A DNA stretch of 64,000 nucleotides from Pseudalkalibacillus sp. SCS-8 (GTDB lineage: Bacteria; Bacillota; Bacilli; Bacillales; Fictibacillaceae), in NCBI RefSeq assembly GCF_040126055.1, contig NZ_CP143541.1, positions 2,604,001 to 2,668,000 on the forward strand, in the 5' to 3' direction. This document shows, piece after piece, positions 26,710 through 36,306 of the stretch. Under the pieces are notes generated by a model. The model was not told the origin of the DNA. It searched no databases and saw only the letters and a list, made by a program, of their open reading frames with translations. How positions within the stretch are numbered: position 1 is the stretch's first letter; every line of letters begins with the position of its first letter. A program made the position numbers and the translations under genes.

Positions 26710-27258
26710 CTACACTTTCGTATTCAATTCGGCAATCCAAATGCTTTTGATTTTTTCTGAGAAGACTGGTGTATGTTCGACCATCGCTTTCGCAATGACT
26801 GAATCAGACATTGCAGATTGTATTGAATCAAGTGGTACGAGCGCAGCGATGTACAAGAACAAGAATATGACCAAGTACACTTCAATGAATCCGAACACAC
26901 CACCGAGCCAACCGTTGATGGTCCGCAAAATCGGCAGGTCTGCCAGAAAGTCGAGCATTGAACCTAGCACTTGCAATAGGATCTTCATACCGAAAAAGAG
27001 TAATGCAAAGGCAATCGCTCTATAATACGCATCTTCGAGAAAACCTGCATTAACAAAAATGGCCAGGCTGCTCCCCTCTGATACAGTCGGGTATGGAACC
27101 CATAAACGTAATTTAGGGGCAAGCTCATCAAAATACAAATATGCAACGATGAATGAGGCGATGAATCCAGTAAGGTGGACGAGCTGAAGAATCAATCCTC
27201 TTCTTAATCCGACCAGAAATCCGACAATCAATACCCCGATTAATATTAAATCTACCAT
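26710..27258 (-). CDS. cvpA: CvpA family membrane protein YshB
   Basis: 182 residues with four hydrophobic helices; CvpA/colicin V production family, role unclear (envelope stress in other bacteria). The family N-terminus MVDLILIGVLIVGFLVGLRRG and the GWLGGVFGFIEVYLVI stretch are typical. Starts 3 bases after the zapA stop, with GAGGATT as ribosome binding site, so the pair is cotranscribed. Confidence 0.88.
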   Translation of the reverse strand: MVDLILIGVLIVGFLVGLRRGLILQLVHLTGFIASFIVAYLYFDELAPKLRLWVPYPTVSEGSSLAIFVNAGFLEDAYYRAIAFALLFFGMKILLQVLGSMLDFLADLPILRTINGWLGGVFGFIEVYLVIFLFLYIAALVPLDSIQSAMSDSVIAKAMVEHTPVFSEKIKSIWIAELNTKV

Positions 27259-27261
27259 TTT

Positions 27262-27507
27262 TTAATCCTCTTTCTTTTCTACTAGCTGCCTATACTTTTC
27301 TTGTAATTTCACATAATCATTCGTAATATTGACAGCAGTCAATACAGCAAGCTGTTTCGTATCAAGGTTATTCGTCTGCTGACGAATTTCCCTCATCCTT
27401 TTATCGACGATTTCTGCCACTTTGTTAACGTGGCCAGCTCCTTCTTCACCTATGATCGTATATTGTTGACCGAATATATGTACCGTTGTTCGATTATGGT
27501 TAGACAC
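27262..27507 (-). CDS. zapA: Cell division protein ZapA
   Basis: 81-residue FtsZ-associated protein that bundles Z-ring filaments. N-terminal beta hairpin (RTTVHIFGQQYTIIGEE), the VAEIVDKRMREI helix, and a C-terminal coiled coil ending EKYRQLVEKKED. B. subtilis ZapA has 85 residues. GTG start at 27507 with AGGAGG seven bases before. Divergent from rnhC. Confidence 0.93.
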   Translation of the reverse strand: MSNHNRTTVHIFGQQYTIIGEEGAGHVNKVAEIVDKRMREIRQQTNNLDTKQLAVLTAVNITNDYVKLQEKYRQLVEKKED

Positions 27508-27692
27508 CCAGAAGCCTCCTAACTCGTAAATAACTAATCATTATCTTAACATGAACCATTCATAATGGGAATAATGAGACTTCCGCAACTTACATATTTT
27601 TACATAGGTTAGACTATACCTTCTTTATTTTACTTAAAATGTTAAACCGATTTCAAGTGTATTTCTATTCGCATTACCTTTCCTCACTCCGT

Positions 27693-27822
27693 TATAATGT
27701 TCGTAGGTAGTTACAGGATTGGGTCGCGCTGGTACCCACGGTTTAGAGGATCCAAAAAGATCTCCAATCCCGGAGGAATAAACAGGATATAACATAACCA
27801 AGGAAATGAAGGTGAAAAATGA
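27693..27822 (+). promoter_or_regulatory. Promoter -10 and structured leader of rnhC
   Basis: TATAAT at 27693-27698 (-35 poor) is followed by a leader of about 115 bases. GGATTGG (27716-27722) can pair with CCAATCC (27764-27770); a short GGGT/ACCC stem (27721-27737) would compete with it. An unused GGAGG lies just after the closing stem. No riboswitch class was recognised. The rest of the 315-base gap to zapA shows nothing else. Confidence 0.45.
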
Positions 27823-28776
27823 ATGTCAAATGCGGTGTTGAAACTGACGAAACATGAAATCAACGAAATCCAGAAGGCCTATCAACCATACATACAACCG
27901 AAAACGCCACAAGGCGGCCTATTTGTCGCTAAAGTGAATGGCTGCACCATCACAGCTTATAACTCAGGTAAGATCCTATTCCAGGGGCCTTCTGCTGAAC
28001 AGGAGGCATCCAAATGGGGAGCGAGTATCGATAAAAGCAAGAACACGATAGAAAAAAAGGCGAGGAAAAAACATGCTCACCTTCCTCCTGAAAACGTCTC
28101 TTCCCTCTCACTCATCGGATCAGATGAAGTAGGGACAGGAGATTTCTTTGGTCCCATCACAGTTGTGGCAGCCTATGTTTCTAAGGAAAACTTATCGCTT
28201 GTCAAAGAATATGGAGTAAAGGATTCAAAGCTGTTGAAGGATCCCCAGATCATCGAGATTGCAAAACAACTCGTCCAAACCATCCCTTATAGTTTGATGG
28301 TCCTGCCGAATCCGAAGTACAATGCACTTCAATCCAAAGGAATGTCTCAGGGCAAAATGAAGGCGATGCTCCATGAGCAAGCGATTTCGAAGGTCATGGC
28401 TAAAATCGCTGACCCTTCCGAGGTAGACGGCATCCTTATTGATCAATTTTGTGAGCCTGATGTTTATTTCAGACATACGAAAAAAAGCCCAAATCAAAAG
28501 CCTCGCATTTATTTTGAAACGAAGGCGGAGGAATTGCACTTGTCCGTTGCAGCAGCTTCCATCATCGCACGCTATGCATTCTTAAAGAAGATGGACGAAC
28601 TTTCCGAAATAGCAGGCGTCACCATTCCAAAAGGAGCCGGGCCCATCGTTGATGAGGCAGCTGCAAAGATTGTGATGAGACATAATGTTGATTTCTTGAA
28701 GGAGATCAGCAAATCCCATTTCGCCAACACTCAAAAAGCGCTCAAGCTTGTTAACCAAAAACGGAAAAAGCAATGA
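27823..28776 (+). CDS. rnhC: Ribonuclease HIII
   Basis: 317-residue type 2 RNase H that cleaves RNA in RNA-DNA hybrids. N-terminal TBP-like substrate-binding domain (DUF3378, about 1-85; CTITAYNSGKILFQGPSAE), then the catalytic domain with LIGSDEVGTGDFFGP (Asp-Glu of the DEDD set, about 100-114), ILIDQF and the histidine-rich KAEELHLSVAAASIIARY. B. subtilis RnhC has 313 residues. ATG eight bases after AAGGTG. Monocistronic. Confidence 0.96.
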   Translation: MSNAVLKLTKHEINEIQKAYQPYIQPKTPQGGLFVAKVNGCTITAYNSGKILFQGPSAEQEASKWGASIDKSKNTIEKKARKKHAHLPPENVSSLSLIGSDEVGTGDFFGPITVVAAYVSKENLSLVKEYGVKDSKLLKDPQIIEIAKQLVQTIPYSLMVLPNPKYNALQSKGMSQGKMKAMLHEQAISKVMAKIADPSEVDGILIDQFCEPDVYFRHTKKSPNQKPRIYFETKAEELHLSVAAASIIARYAFLKKMDELSEIAGVTIPKGAGPIVDEAAAKIVMRHNVDFLKEISKSHFANTQKALKLVNQKRKKQ

Positions 28777-28777
28777 A

Positions 28778-28810
28778 GAAGAGGCTGACATCCCCGTCAG
28801 CCTCTTTCTT
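28778..28810. terminator. Bidirectional terminator between rnhC and pheT
   Basis: Stem AGAGGCTGAC paired with GTCAGCCTCT, with A/T-rich flanks on both sides, between the two convergent genes. Confidence 0.9.
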
Positions 28811-31243
28811 TTATCCTCTCATCTCAGCATTGAATTTTTCTTTTACATAATCGAGTACCTTATGATGAACCTTTTCAACATCTTCATCAGTCAAGGTCTT
28901 CTCTGGGTTGTAATACGTTAACGAGTATGCGACCGATTTCTTCCCGTCCTCCATATGCTCTCCTTCATAAAGGTCGAAGATGGACACTTGTTTCAACAAG
29001 TCTCCTCCAGCGGCTTTAATTCCAGCTTGCACATTTCCGGCATGGATATCTTGATCAAGAATCAAGGCAATATCACGAGTGATGGAAGGATAACGCGGTA
29101 AAGCGTGATAGGTGACCGGTTTCACTTCGGCTGCCAGCAATGCATCCAATTCAAGCTCGAAGAGATAGGTTTCTTTTACTCCCCAATCTTTTTGATCGCC
29201 TGGATGAAGCTGACCGACCACTCCAACTTGTTGCCCATCGAGCATAATGATTGCCGTACGACCAGGGTGGAATCCTTCACGTTTCGCTTGTTCATACGTC
29301 ACTCGCTCATGTAAGCCTAGTTTGGCGAACAATCCATCCAACACGCCTTTAACGACATAGAAATCTACAGGCTTCTTTTCTTGTTGCCAAGGGTGGGCAT
29401 GCCATAGTCCAGTAAAGGCACCTGCCAGTTTTTGATGCTCATTTGGCAGGTTTTTAAGCTCTTGCTCATCAGTCAAGTAGGTTGAGCCAATCTCGAAAAT
29501 CGCCACATCATTGATTTGACGGTTTTGGTTATATTGAACAACCTCCAATAATTGAGGAACAATTGTGCGTCGAAGAACTGCACGCTCTTCACTCATCGGC
29601 ATCGAAACTGAAATGAACGAAGGTTCATCCTCTGTCGCTAAGCCATGATAGCGGTTCGCTTTTTCCTTAGTAGTCAAGGAGTACGTGATCGCCTGATAAA
29701 GCCCTGCTCCTTCGAGATAACGGCGAACCAAACGACGTTTCGCTTGTGCCTCTGTCAATCCTCCTGGTGTCGTCGTACCTTCAGGGAGAGTGGTAGGTAT
29801 ACGATCATACCCGTGGATCCTTCCGATTTCTTCAATCAGATCTTCCTCTAATGTAATGTCGGGACGACGTGTAGGTACTTCAACATGATAACGATCTTCT
29901 TCTGTTTGGAAAGAAAAACCGAGACGATTGAAGATTTCATTGATTTCTTCATTTTTGATCGATGTACCAAGGACTTTATTCGCCCTTTCTCCACTCACTG
30001 TTACAAATTCACAATCCACATATCGTGGTCCGGCCTCCACAATTCCTTCGAGAACTTCACCGCCTGCAAGCTCTTCTAACAATTGGGCTGCACGGTTTGC
30101 TGCTTCATACACTCGATTGCGGTCAATCCCTTTTTCGAATCGAGTCGATGATTCACTACGCAGTCCAAGATCCTTGGAAGCTTGACGGACGAGAGAAGAG
30201 TTGAAATATGCAGCTTCCAGCAATACCGTTTTCGTTTCTTCAGATACTTCTGAATCCGCACCTCCCATTACACCAGCTACTGCTACTGGCTCGGAGCCAT
30301 TTGTAATAACAAGGTGATGCTCTTCTAATTTCCGCTTTTCGTCATCCAACGTCATGATTTCTTCGCCCGCGTTGGCACGACGGACAAGAATCTCTTTAGA
30401 GCCGAAGCGATCATAATCAAAGGCATGGAGTGGCTGACCATATTCAAGCAGGACATAGTTCGTAATATCCACTACGTTATTGATCGGACGGATACCCGCT
30501 GCAATCAGACGATTCTGCATCCATTCTGGAGATGGACCAACCTGAATATTACGAATGACTTTTGCACCGTAATACGGATTATCCTCCAGGTTTTCAATCT
30601 TTACCGAAATATAGTCCGAAGCAGACTCTTTCATTTCCGTCAAAGAAGGCTTAGGCAATCGTAACGGACGATCGAGTACAGCCGCTGCTTCATACGCTAC
30701 CCCCATCATATTTAAACAATCTGCCCGGTTTGGTGTTAGCCCCAGCTCAAGAATGGAATCATCAAGATTCAATGCAGCGAGGGCATCTGTTCCTACTTCA
30801 GCATCTTCTCTTAGCACATAGATCCCATCTGCGAATTCCTTTGGCACCATTTTCGAATCAACACCGAGCTCTTCTAATGAACAGATCATTCCATGAGACG
30901 CTTCTCCTCGAAGCTTCGCCTTCTTGATTTTAAAATCTCCCGGCAATACTGCGCCAACTTTCGCGACTGCAACTTTCTGACCAGCAGCCACATTAGGTGC
31001 ACCGCAAATGATTTGGACAGGTTCACCTTCGCCGATGTCCACTTTACAGACATTCAATTTATCAGCATTGGGATGTTGATCGCACGCTTCCACGTGTCCG
31101 ACGACCACACCTGAAATCCCCTTGTTCAGCGACTCGACTCCTTCTACTTCTATACCACTTTTCGTAATGCGATCAGCAAGCTCTTCAGCCGATATACCTT
31201 CTAGATCGACATATTCCTTCAGCCAGTTATAAGATACTAACAT
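28811..31243 (-). CDS. pheT: Phenylalanyl-tRNA synthetase beta subunit
   Basis: 810-residue beta chain of the alpha2-beta2 PheRS. Order: N-terminal [16 protein letters not shown], tRNA-binding EMAP-like domain (about 40-150), B3/B4 editing domain (about 210-390), B5 domain, catalytic-like core, and C-terminal anticodon-binding domain ([17 protein letters not shown]...[16 protein letters not shown]). B. subtilis PheT has 804 residues. Cotranscribed with pheS, about 98 bases downstream of it, under T-box control. Confidence 0.97.
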   Translation of the reverse strand: MLVSYNWLKEYVDLEGISAEELADRITKSGIEVEGVESLNKGISGVVVGHVEACDQHPNADKLNVCKVDIGEGEPVQIICGAPNVAAGQKVAVAKVGAVLPGDFKIKKAKLRGEASHGMICSLEELGVDSKMVPKEFADGIYVLREDAEVGTDALAALNLDDSILELGLTPNRADCLNMMGVAYEAAAVLDRPLRLPKPSLTEMKESASDYISVKIENLEDNPYYGAKVIRNIQVGPSPEWMQNRLIAAGIRPINNVVDITNYVLLEYGQPLHAFDYDRFGSKEILVRRANAGEEIMTLDDEKRKLEEHHLVITNGSEPVAVAGVMGGADSEVSEETKTVLLEAAYFNSSLVRQASKDLGLRSESSTRFEKGIDRNRVYEAANRAAQLLEELAGGEVLEGIVEAGPRYVDCEFVTVSGERANKVLGTSIKNEEINEIFNRLGFSFQTEEDRYHVEVPTRRPDITLEEDLIEEIGRIHGYDRIPTTLPEGTTTPGGLTEAQAKRRLVRRYLEGAGLYQAITYSLTTKEKANRYHGLATEDEPSFISVSMPMSEERAVLRRTIVPQLLEVVQYNQNRQINDVAIFEIGSTYLTDEQELKNLPNEHQKLAGAFTGLWHAHPWQQEKKPVDFYVVKGVLDGLFAKLGLHERVTYEQAKREGFHPGRTAIIMLDGQQVGVVGQLHPGDQKDWGVKETYLFELELDALLAAEVKPVTYHALPRYPSITRDIALILDQDIHAGNVQAGIKAAGGDLLKQVSIFDLYEGEHMEDGKKSVAYSLTYYNPEKTLTDEDVEKVHHKVLDYVKEKFNAEMRG

Positions 31244-31341
31244 GATTTCACTCCCCTTGATTCATCAGTTCACTTTCGTAAGAAGCCTATGTTTTATTCC
31301 GTTCATCACATTTATAAATTAAATGATGCAGATGCACCCAT

Positions 31342-32376
31342 TTAAGCTCGTTTAAACTGTTCTAAGAAACGGATATCATTCGCATAAAAATGACGGATGT
31401 CATCAATTCCATATTTCAACATCGCGATCCGTTCCGGTCCCATACCAAATGCGAAACCTGTGTATTCTTTCGAATCGAATCCAGCCATTTCAAGGACATT
31501 CGGATGAACCATGCCCGCACCAAGGATTTCAATCCAACCTGTGCGCTTACAGATGGAACAGCCTTTTCCGTTACACTTGAAGCAGGAAACATCCACTTCA
31601 ACGGATGGTTCCGTGAACGGGAAGAAGCTTGGACGAAGACGGATTTCCCTTTCTGCTCCAAATAATCTTTGTGCGAACAACGTCAAGGTCCCTTTCAAAT
31701 CACTCATTCGAACGTCTTTATCGACGTATAGCCCTTCAATTTGCATGAACTGATGAGAGTGGGTGGCATCATCTGTATCACGACGATAAACCTTACCTGG
31801 GCTGATGATTCTGACCGGCCCTCTCCCTTCATGCTTTTCCATCGTCCGAGCCTGTACAGGTGAAGTTTGTGTACGGAGGAGTAGATCTTCTGTAATAAAG
31901 AATGAGTCCTGCATATCTCGAGCTGGGTGATTTTTTGGTAGGTTCAAGGCCTCGAAGTTATAATAATCCGTTTCGACTTCAGGACCTTCTGCGATTGAAA
32001 AGCCCATGCCGATGAACAGATCTTCGATTTCCTCAACAACAGCTGTCAACGGGTGTGCATTCCCTTTACGAACTGGACGACCTGGAAGCGTAACATCAAT
32101 TGTTTCCTTGCTCAGCTTCTCATCAAGCGCTTCTCTTTCAAGCTTTTCTTGCTTTGTTTCGACTTTCTGAGTAATGGCGTCACGCACCTCATTGGCGAGC
32201 TGACCCATTTTCGGCCGCTCTTCTGCAGGAAGTTTCCCCATTCCTTTCAACACTTCCGTAATCGGACCTTTTTTCCCTAAGTACTCAATACGAATATCTT
32301 GTAGTTCCTTCAATGAACCCGCTTGTTCAATCTTTTCCACAGCTTCATTCTGCAACGTCATCAAACGTTCTTGCAT
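31342..32376 (-). CDS. pheS: Phenylalanyl-tRNA synthetase alpha subunit
   Basis: Catalytic alpha subunit charging tRNA-Phe. Coiled-coil N-terminal arm, then class II motifs: motif 2 with [21 protein letters not shown] and motif 3 with [21 protein letters not shown]. Cys-rich insert [16 protein letters not shown]. Of two adjacent ATG codons after AAGGAGG the second (32376) has the better spacing of seven bases and gives 344 residues, as in B. subtilis; the frame from 32400 is rejected. Its leader carries a Phe T-box, and, oddly, a 177-bp tandem repeat array between the T-box and the start. Confidence 0.97.
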   Translation of the reverse strand: MQERLMTLQNEAVEKIEQAGSLKELQDIRIEYLGKKGPITEVLKGMGKLPAEERPKMGQLANEVRDAITQKVETKQEKLEREALDEKLSKETIDVTLPGRPVRKGNAHPLTAVVEEIEDLFIGMGFSIAEGPEVETDYYNFEALNLPKNHPARDMQDSFFITEDLLLRTQTSPVQARTMEKHEGRGPVRIISPGKVYRRDTDDATHSHQFMQIEGLYVDKDVRMSDLKGTLTLFAQRLFGAEREIRLRPSFFPFTEPSVEVDVSCFKCNGKGCSICKRTGWIEILGAGMVHPNVLEMAGFDSKEYTGFAFGMGPERIAMLKYGIDDIRHFYANDIRFLEQFKRA

Positions 32377-32436
32377 CATAGTTCCTCCTTTATCCTTCAT
32401 AAAAATATCTTCATTAAATCCTATAAGGGCTTCCTC

Positions 32437-33069
32437 ATTAAAAGCATTGCGGATGCAATGGGGGCTCTGAGGAGAAGCGAGGACGGCATGCTCGCATGCC
32501 AGGACTCGCTGAAGCCGATTGAGCCCAAAGGGGAAGTACGAATTCTCTTAATTCGTGACAACCCTGTCAATCAGACAAATGGCACCTCATCGAACCCGCT
32601 TCTGTGCTTCCCCATTAAAAGCATTGCGGATGCAATGAGGGCTCTGAGGAGAAGCGAGAACGGCATGCTCGCATGCCAGGACTCGCTGAAGCCGATTGAG
32701 CCCAAAGGGGAAGTACGAATTCTCTTAATTCGTGACAACCCTGTCAATCAGACAAATGGCACCTCATCGAACCCGCTTCTGTGCTTCCCCATTAAAAGCA
32801 TTGCGGATGCAATGAGGGCTCTGAGGAGAAGCGAGAACGGCATGCTCGCATGCCAGGACTCGCTGAAGCCGATTGAGCCCAATGGGGGAGCACGAATTCT
32901 CTTAATTCGTGACAACCCTGTCAATCAGACAAATGGCACCTCATCGAACCCGCTTCTGTGCTTCCCCATTAAAAGCATTGCGGATGCAATGAGGGCTCTG
33001 AGGAGAAGCGAGAACGGCATGCTCGCATGCCAGGACTCGCTGAAGCCGATTGAGCCCAATGGGGAAGCA
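32437..33069. repeat. 177-bp tandem repeat array inside the pheS leader
   Basis: Three complete units begin at 32437, 32614 and 32791, and a partial fourth runs 32968 to about 33069. Units are nearly identical. Each holds CATTGC-ggat-GCAATG, a nested hairpin (GGGCTC...GAGCCC enclosing AGCGAG...CTCGCT enclosing GGCATGC-tc-GCATGCC, about 65 bases), and ACGAATT...AATTCGT. Because 177 is divisible by three, an ORF stays open on the plus strand (32323-33144); it overlaps pheS antisense and has no ribosome binding site, so it is judged noncoding. The array separates the T-box terminator from pheS by about 700 bases. Confidence 0.9.
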
Positions 33070-33077
33070 CAACTGTA

Positions 33078-33350
33078 TCTTACAATTAAAAAAACCTCCG
33101 CCCCCCATAAAGGGACGAAGGTATCGCGTTACCACCCTAATTAACAATCAAAAAAGAATTGTTCACTTCATCAAATAACGGGATTTCCCGGCACAATCTT
33201 AGCTCATCACAAAACGACCAGTGTTCGAAAGGCAACTCCGGAGTGAATTCCATTACCTCAACCATAAGCATGCTCCCAGTCTACGACATGCTCTCCCTGA
33301 AAGGTGATCAATAATGTACTACTTTCCATCATCGTTTTTACAAACTATCC
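33078..33350 (-). promoter_or_regulatory. Phe T-box leader of pheST
   Basis: Minus strand: the T-box core GGGTGGTAACGCG near 33123-33136, and a terminator with stem CCTTCGTCCC / GGGGGGCGGAGG and seven T (33088-33122). Stem I is upstream; GGAATTCAC places a TTC (Phe) codon in the specifier loop. Uncharged tRNA-Phe would stabilise the antiterminator and allow pheST transcription. Confidence 0.92.
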
Positions 33351-33369
33351 AATTGTTTTCTACTACTGT

Positions 33370-33398
33370 ATTATAAAAGTTCCATTCTGTTCATGCAA
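33370..33398 (-). promoter_or_regulatory. Sigma-A-type promoter of pheST
   Basis: Minus strand: TTGCAT (33393-33398), 17 bases, TATAAT (33370-33375), just ahead of the T-box and close to the 3' end of ysgA. Confidence 0.75.
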
Positions 33399-33409
33399 CT
33401 ATTATCGAC

Positions 33410-34171
33410 CTATTCAGCCGCCTTTAAACCGTAAAGTAATACGCCTGCTGCTACAGCTACGTTAAGTGATTCCGCTTTTCCATAAATCGGTACATAAAGG
33501 TTCAGGTCAGTCTGTTCCAATAGATCCGGATGCACGCCATTCGCTTCATTCCCAAGCATCAACGCATATCCCCCATCTGGACGCTCATCTGTGTATGGTA
33601 CGCCATCCTGTAAGGCAGTTCCATAAATTTTAAGCCCTTTCTCCTTCAACATCGGAACCCATTCGTTCAGATCCCCCCTGATAAGAGGCAAATGAAAAAT
33701 CGAACCCTGAGTCGATCGGAGAACTTTGCTATTATATACATCCACTGTCCCAGGACCAAGAATGACTCCATCCACTCCGGCACTATCACCAGTCCGTATG
33801 ATCGTCCCAAGGTTCCCAGGGTCCTGGATGCCATCAAGCAGGATGTAGGCTCCGTCTGGCTTTACATCATGGTTCTCTTTTTGAAATTGTACAATCGCTA
33901 CAATTCCTTGAGGTGTTTCTGTATCAGCCAGCTCTTTGATGACAGGTTCTGTCACGACCCATGTTGTCACATTTCCCGTATGCCAATCATTCGGGATACG
34001 CATCGATTCTTCTATGATCAAGTCCGTCACTTCAGCATGATGCTTCAAAGCTTCTTCCACAAGGTGAAAGCCTTCTATGATGTATGCCCCTGCTTTTTCT
34101 CGACCTTTTCGGTTCTTCAGTTTCTTCCACTCTTTCACTCGACCATTCTTTGGAGATGTAATTCGATTCAT
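33410..34171 (-). CDS. ysgA: TrmH/SpoU family RNA methyltransferase YsgA
   Basis: 253-residue SPOUT methyltransferase acting on 2'-O of rRNA or tRNA nucleotides; exact target unknown. N-terminal substrate-binding domain (SPKNGRVKEWKKLKNRKGR), then the knot motifs: LLDGIQDPGNLGTIIRTGDSAG (motif 1), MLGNEANGVHPDLLEQ (motif 2) and VPIYGKAESLNVAVAAGVLLY (motif 3). Next to pheS as in B. subtilis. No separate terminator is evident before the pheS promoter. Confidence 0.9.
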   Translation of the reverse strand: MNRITSPKNGRVKEWKKLKNRKGREKAGAYIIEGFHLVEEALKHHAEVTDLIIEESMRIPNDWHTGNVTTWVVTEPVIKELADTETPQGIVAIVQFQKENHDVKPDGAYILLDGIQDPGNLGTIIRTGDSAGVDGVILGPGTVDVYNSKVLRSTQGSIFHLPLIRGDLNEWVPMLKEKGLKIYGTALQDGVPYTDERPDGGYALMLGNEANGVHPDLLEQTDLNLYVPIYGKAESLNVAVAAGVLLYGLKAAE

Positions 34172-34254
34172 TATCTTCAGTCCTTCAATCCATTTTCAAT
34201 CCGTCCAAATAATAATGCTATTATACGTGAAATGAATACATAATCCAATGGAAC

Positions 34255-34284
34255 TGGATAAAAACTATCAACATACACATCCTA
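34255..34284 (+). promoter_or_regulatory. Candidate sigma-G promoter of sspI
   Basis: TGGATA (34255-34260), 17 bases, CATCCTA (34278-34284), one mismatch in each element from the sigma-G consensus TGAATA/CATACTA, about 41 bases before the ATG. sspI is forespore-expressed in B. subtilis. Confidence 0.6.
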
Positions 34285-34324
34285 TGTACAATACATCCAA
34301 TTATATTCAACGAGGTGAAAAGGA

Positions 34325-34531
34325 ATGGATCTAAACTTAAGAAAAGCGGTATTGGCGAACGTATCAGGTAATAATCAGGAAGAGCTTCAAAGCACGATTG
34401 TTGAAGCAATCAATAGCGGTGAAGAGAAAATGCTGCCTGGTCTTGGTGTACTGTTTGAAGTCATTTGGCAAAATGCCGATGAAAACGAAAAGAACGAACT
34501 GCTTGAAATCTTGTCAGAAGGACTTCAATAA
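34325..34531 (+). CDS. sspI: Small acid-soluble spore protein I
   Basis: 68-residue minor SASP made in the developing forespore. Nearly the whole length matches B. subtilis SspI (71): [20 protein letters not shown] and [17 protein letters not shown]. It is unrelated to the alpha/beta DNA-protecting SASP. ATG preceded by GAGGTGAAAAGG. Single gene with a candidate sigma-G promoter and a terminator shared with the convergent peptidase gene. Confidence 0.95.
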   Translation: MDLNLRKAVLANVSGNNQEELQSTIVEAINSGEEKMLPGLGVLFEVIWQNADENEKNELLEILSEGLQ

Positions 34532-34557
34532 TCAGTTTTTCAAAAATAGAGCTTAAA

Positions 34558-34587
34558 GAAAGGACCCTCAAGTGAAGGTCCTTTTTT
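34558..34587. terminator. Terminator between sspI and the M42 peptidase gene
   Basis: Stem AAGGACC paired with GGTCCTT followed by a T run on the plus strand and A-rich upstream, so it could serve both convergent genes. Confidence 0.88.
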
Positions 34588-34592
34588 ACGTC

Positions 34593-35678
34593 CTAACATT
34601 GAATGATGCTATCCACTTGCTTCTGATCCAATCCTTTGACGATTTCCACCATAAGACGTACGGCGTTCTCATAATCATCGCGATGAATGATCGAAGCATG
34701 TGTATGAAGATAGCGTGTCGCAATCGTGATCGACACAGCTGGTACACCGTCATGACTGATATGGATGTTACCAGCATCCGTTCCTCCTCCAGCGGTCGTA
34801 TCGATTTGATAAGGGATATTGTTCTTCTCAGCCGTTTCCAGAACATAATCCCTCAATCCTCGGTGGGCAATCGTCCGTGCATCATAGATGATGATTTGCG
34901 GTCCTTCACCTAAAACTGATAACGCATCACGATCCGTCACACCCGGAGTATCCCCTGGTATACCCGTATCGATCGCGAACGCAATGTCAGGGTTGATGAG
35001 GTTAGCTGCCGTTTTTGCCCCTCTTAAACCGACTTCCTCTTGAACAGTTCCGACACCATAGACCGTATTCGGATGTTTGATTTTCTTCAAATGCTTGAAT
35101 GTATCAACAACAATGGCACACCCAATCCGGTTATCAAATGCTTTGGCCATCAGCATTTTCGGGTTACTCATTACAGTAAATTCAAAATACGGAATGACGG
35201 AATCTCCCGGTCTCACCCCAATATCCATTGCATTATCTTTATCCGCTGCACCGATATCGATGTACATTTCCTTGATCGGCATCGGCTTCTTCCTTGCTTC
35301 AGGTGAAAGGATATGAGGCGGTTTTGAACCGATGACTCCGACGACATCACCTTTCTTCGTTTTAATGGTGACCCGCTGTGCGAGCATGACTTGACCCCAC
35401 CAGCCTCCTACCGTTTGAAAGCGCAGGAATCCTTTATCATCAATCCTTGTGACCATGAATCCGACTTCATCAAGGTGTCCAGCCATCATAATGCATGGGC
35501 CGTTCTTTGCTCCTTGTTTCTTGGCAATCAAGCTTCCAAGATTGTCGCAATAAACGTCATCCGCGTACGGTTCTATGTATTTCCGCATCACCTCACGCGG
35601 TTCCGCCTCATCGCCAGGAATTCCTTTCGCATCGGTCAATTCTTTCAGCATGGTAAGTGTCTCGTCTAATTTGTTCAT
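34593..35678 (-). CDS. ysdC: M42 family metallopeptidase YsdC
   Basis: 361-residue cytosolic aminopeptidase of the M42 (tetrahedral, glutamyl aminopeptidase-like) family, same length as B. subtilis YsdC. Metal ligands: HLDEVGF (His/Asp near residue 68), DNRIGCAI, the catalytic pair [14 protein letters not shown], and [16 protein letters not shown]. Family members form dodecameric peptide-trimming complexes. ATG behind AGGAGGATTTC. Confidence 0.93.
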   Translation of the reverse strand: MNKLDETLTMLKELTDAKGIPGDEAEPREVMRKYIEPYADDVYCDNLGSLIAKKQGAKNGPCIMMAGHLDEVGFMVTRIDDKGFLRFQTVGGWWGQVMLAQRVTIKTKKGDVVGVIGSKPPHILSPEARKKPMPIKEMYIDIGAADKDNAMDIGVRPGDSVIPYFEFTVMSNPKMLMAKAFDNRIGCAIVVDTFKHLKKIKHPNTVYGVGTVQEEVGLRGAKTAANLINPDIAFAIDTGIPGDTPGVTDRDALSVLGEGPQIIIYDARTIAHRGLRDYVLETAEKNNIPYQIDTTAGGGTDAGNIHISHDGVPAVSITIATRYLHTHASIIHRDDYENAVRLMVEIVKGLDQKQVDSIIQC

Positions 35679-35708
35679 GAAATCCTCCTGATGTCTCTAC
35701 ATTATGAA

Positions 35709-36209
35709 TTAATACCCCTGATCCTGACGCGTATGGTTCACCTGATTTTTCGATAAATACGCTTCATTGATCTCCTCTGAGGTAAATCCTAATAAACGCC
35801 CGATCATCAAATAGTCTTCCATTAACGTGACGTAATTATTGACGTCATCTCGATTGTTTTTAAGGATTGTGAGGTCCTCATATACTTTCAGGAAGGCATT
35901 GACGAGATTCTCTTCCACGAGTTCTGGTACTTGCATTTGTTGTGGTACATCATACGGAAGGATAATACCTAATGAAAGAAGGAAATGCAGACCGTCCACG
36001 AATTCTTCCAAAATAACACTTTTTTCTGAAGGTGCTTTAGAGCTCCAGAACTTGAAGCATCGCGTTTCATTTGCGAGTTCACCGAGCTCTACTTGAAGGG
36101 CTAAGATTTTTTTATCAACAAGGTCCTCGTTTTCCAGACCTCGATCTCTTTCAATTCTTCGATCAAGTTCATTTTGCATATCAAATAAGGATTGCAACTT
36201 CAAATTCAT
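35709..36209 (-). CDS. Dimeric all-alpha dUTP diphosphatase
   Basis: 166-residue MazG-like all-alpha NTP pyrophosphatase of the dimeric dUTPase family (dUTPase_2), hydrolysing dUTP to dUMP and pyrophosphate. The family signatures are KILALQVELGELANETRCFKFWS (metal-binding ELGELANE) and the second EEFVDGLHFLLSLG. B. subtilis keeps a trimeric dUTPase, so this family is not at its ysdC locus. Sits 30 bases upstream of ysdC and may be cotranscribed. Confidence 0.88.
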   Translation of the reverse strand: MNLKLQSLFDMQNELDRRIERDRGLENEDLVDKKILALQVELGELANETRCFKFWSSKAPSEKSVILEEFVDGLHFLLSLGIILPYDVPQQMQVPELVEENLVNAFLKVYEDLTILKNNRDDVNNYVTLMEDYLMIGRLLGFTSEEINEAYLSKNQVNHTRQDQGY

Positions 36210-36276
36210 GCTGATTCCCCTTTCTTATCTTGCTGTTAAGAGTATATCAATGATTGCTTGTCGTTTTAAAACAAAA

Positions 36277-36306
36277 AGAAAAAGACGGAAGTCATTTCCG
36301 TCTTTA
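36277..36306 (-). terminator. Terminator after the TVP38-family gene
   Basis: Stem AAAGACGGAA paired with TTCCGTCTTT followed by TTCTTTTTG on the minus strand, beginning at the stop codon of the TVP38-family gene. Confidence 0.85.

Noticed and set aside
27716..27776. ZTP or c-di-AMP riboswitch upstream of rnhC
   Set aside because: The GGGTCGCGCTGG stretch suggested one, but the CCGCCTGGGC element of ZTP motifs and the conserved blocks of ydaO-type switches are missing.
32437..33069. CRISPR array
   Set aside because: The repeats are 177 bp, directly abutting and without unique spacers; no cas genes are nearby.
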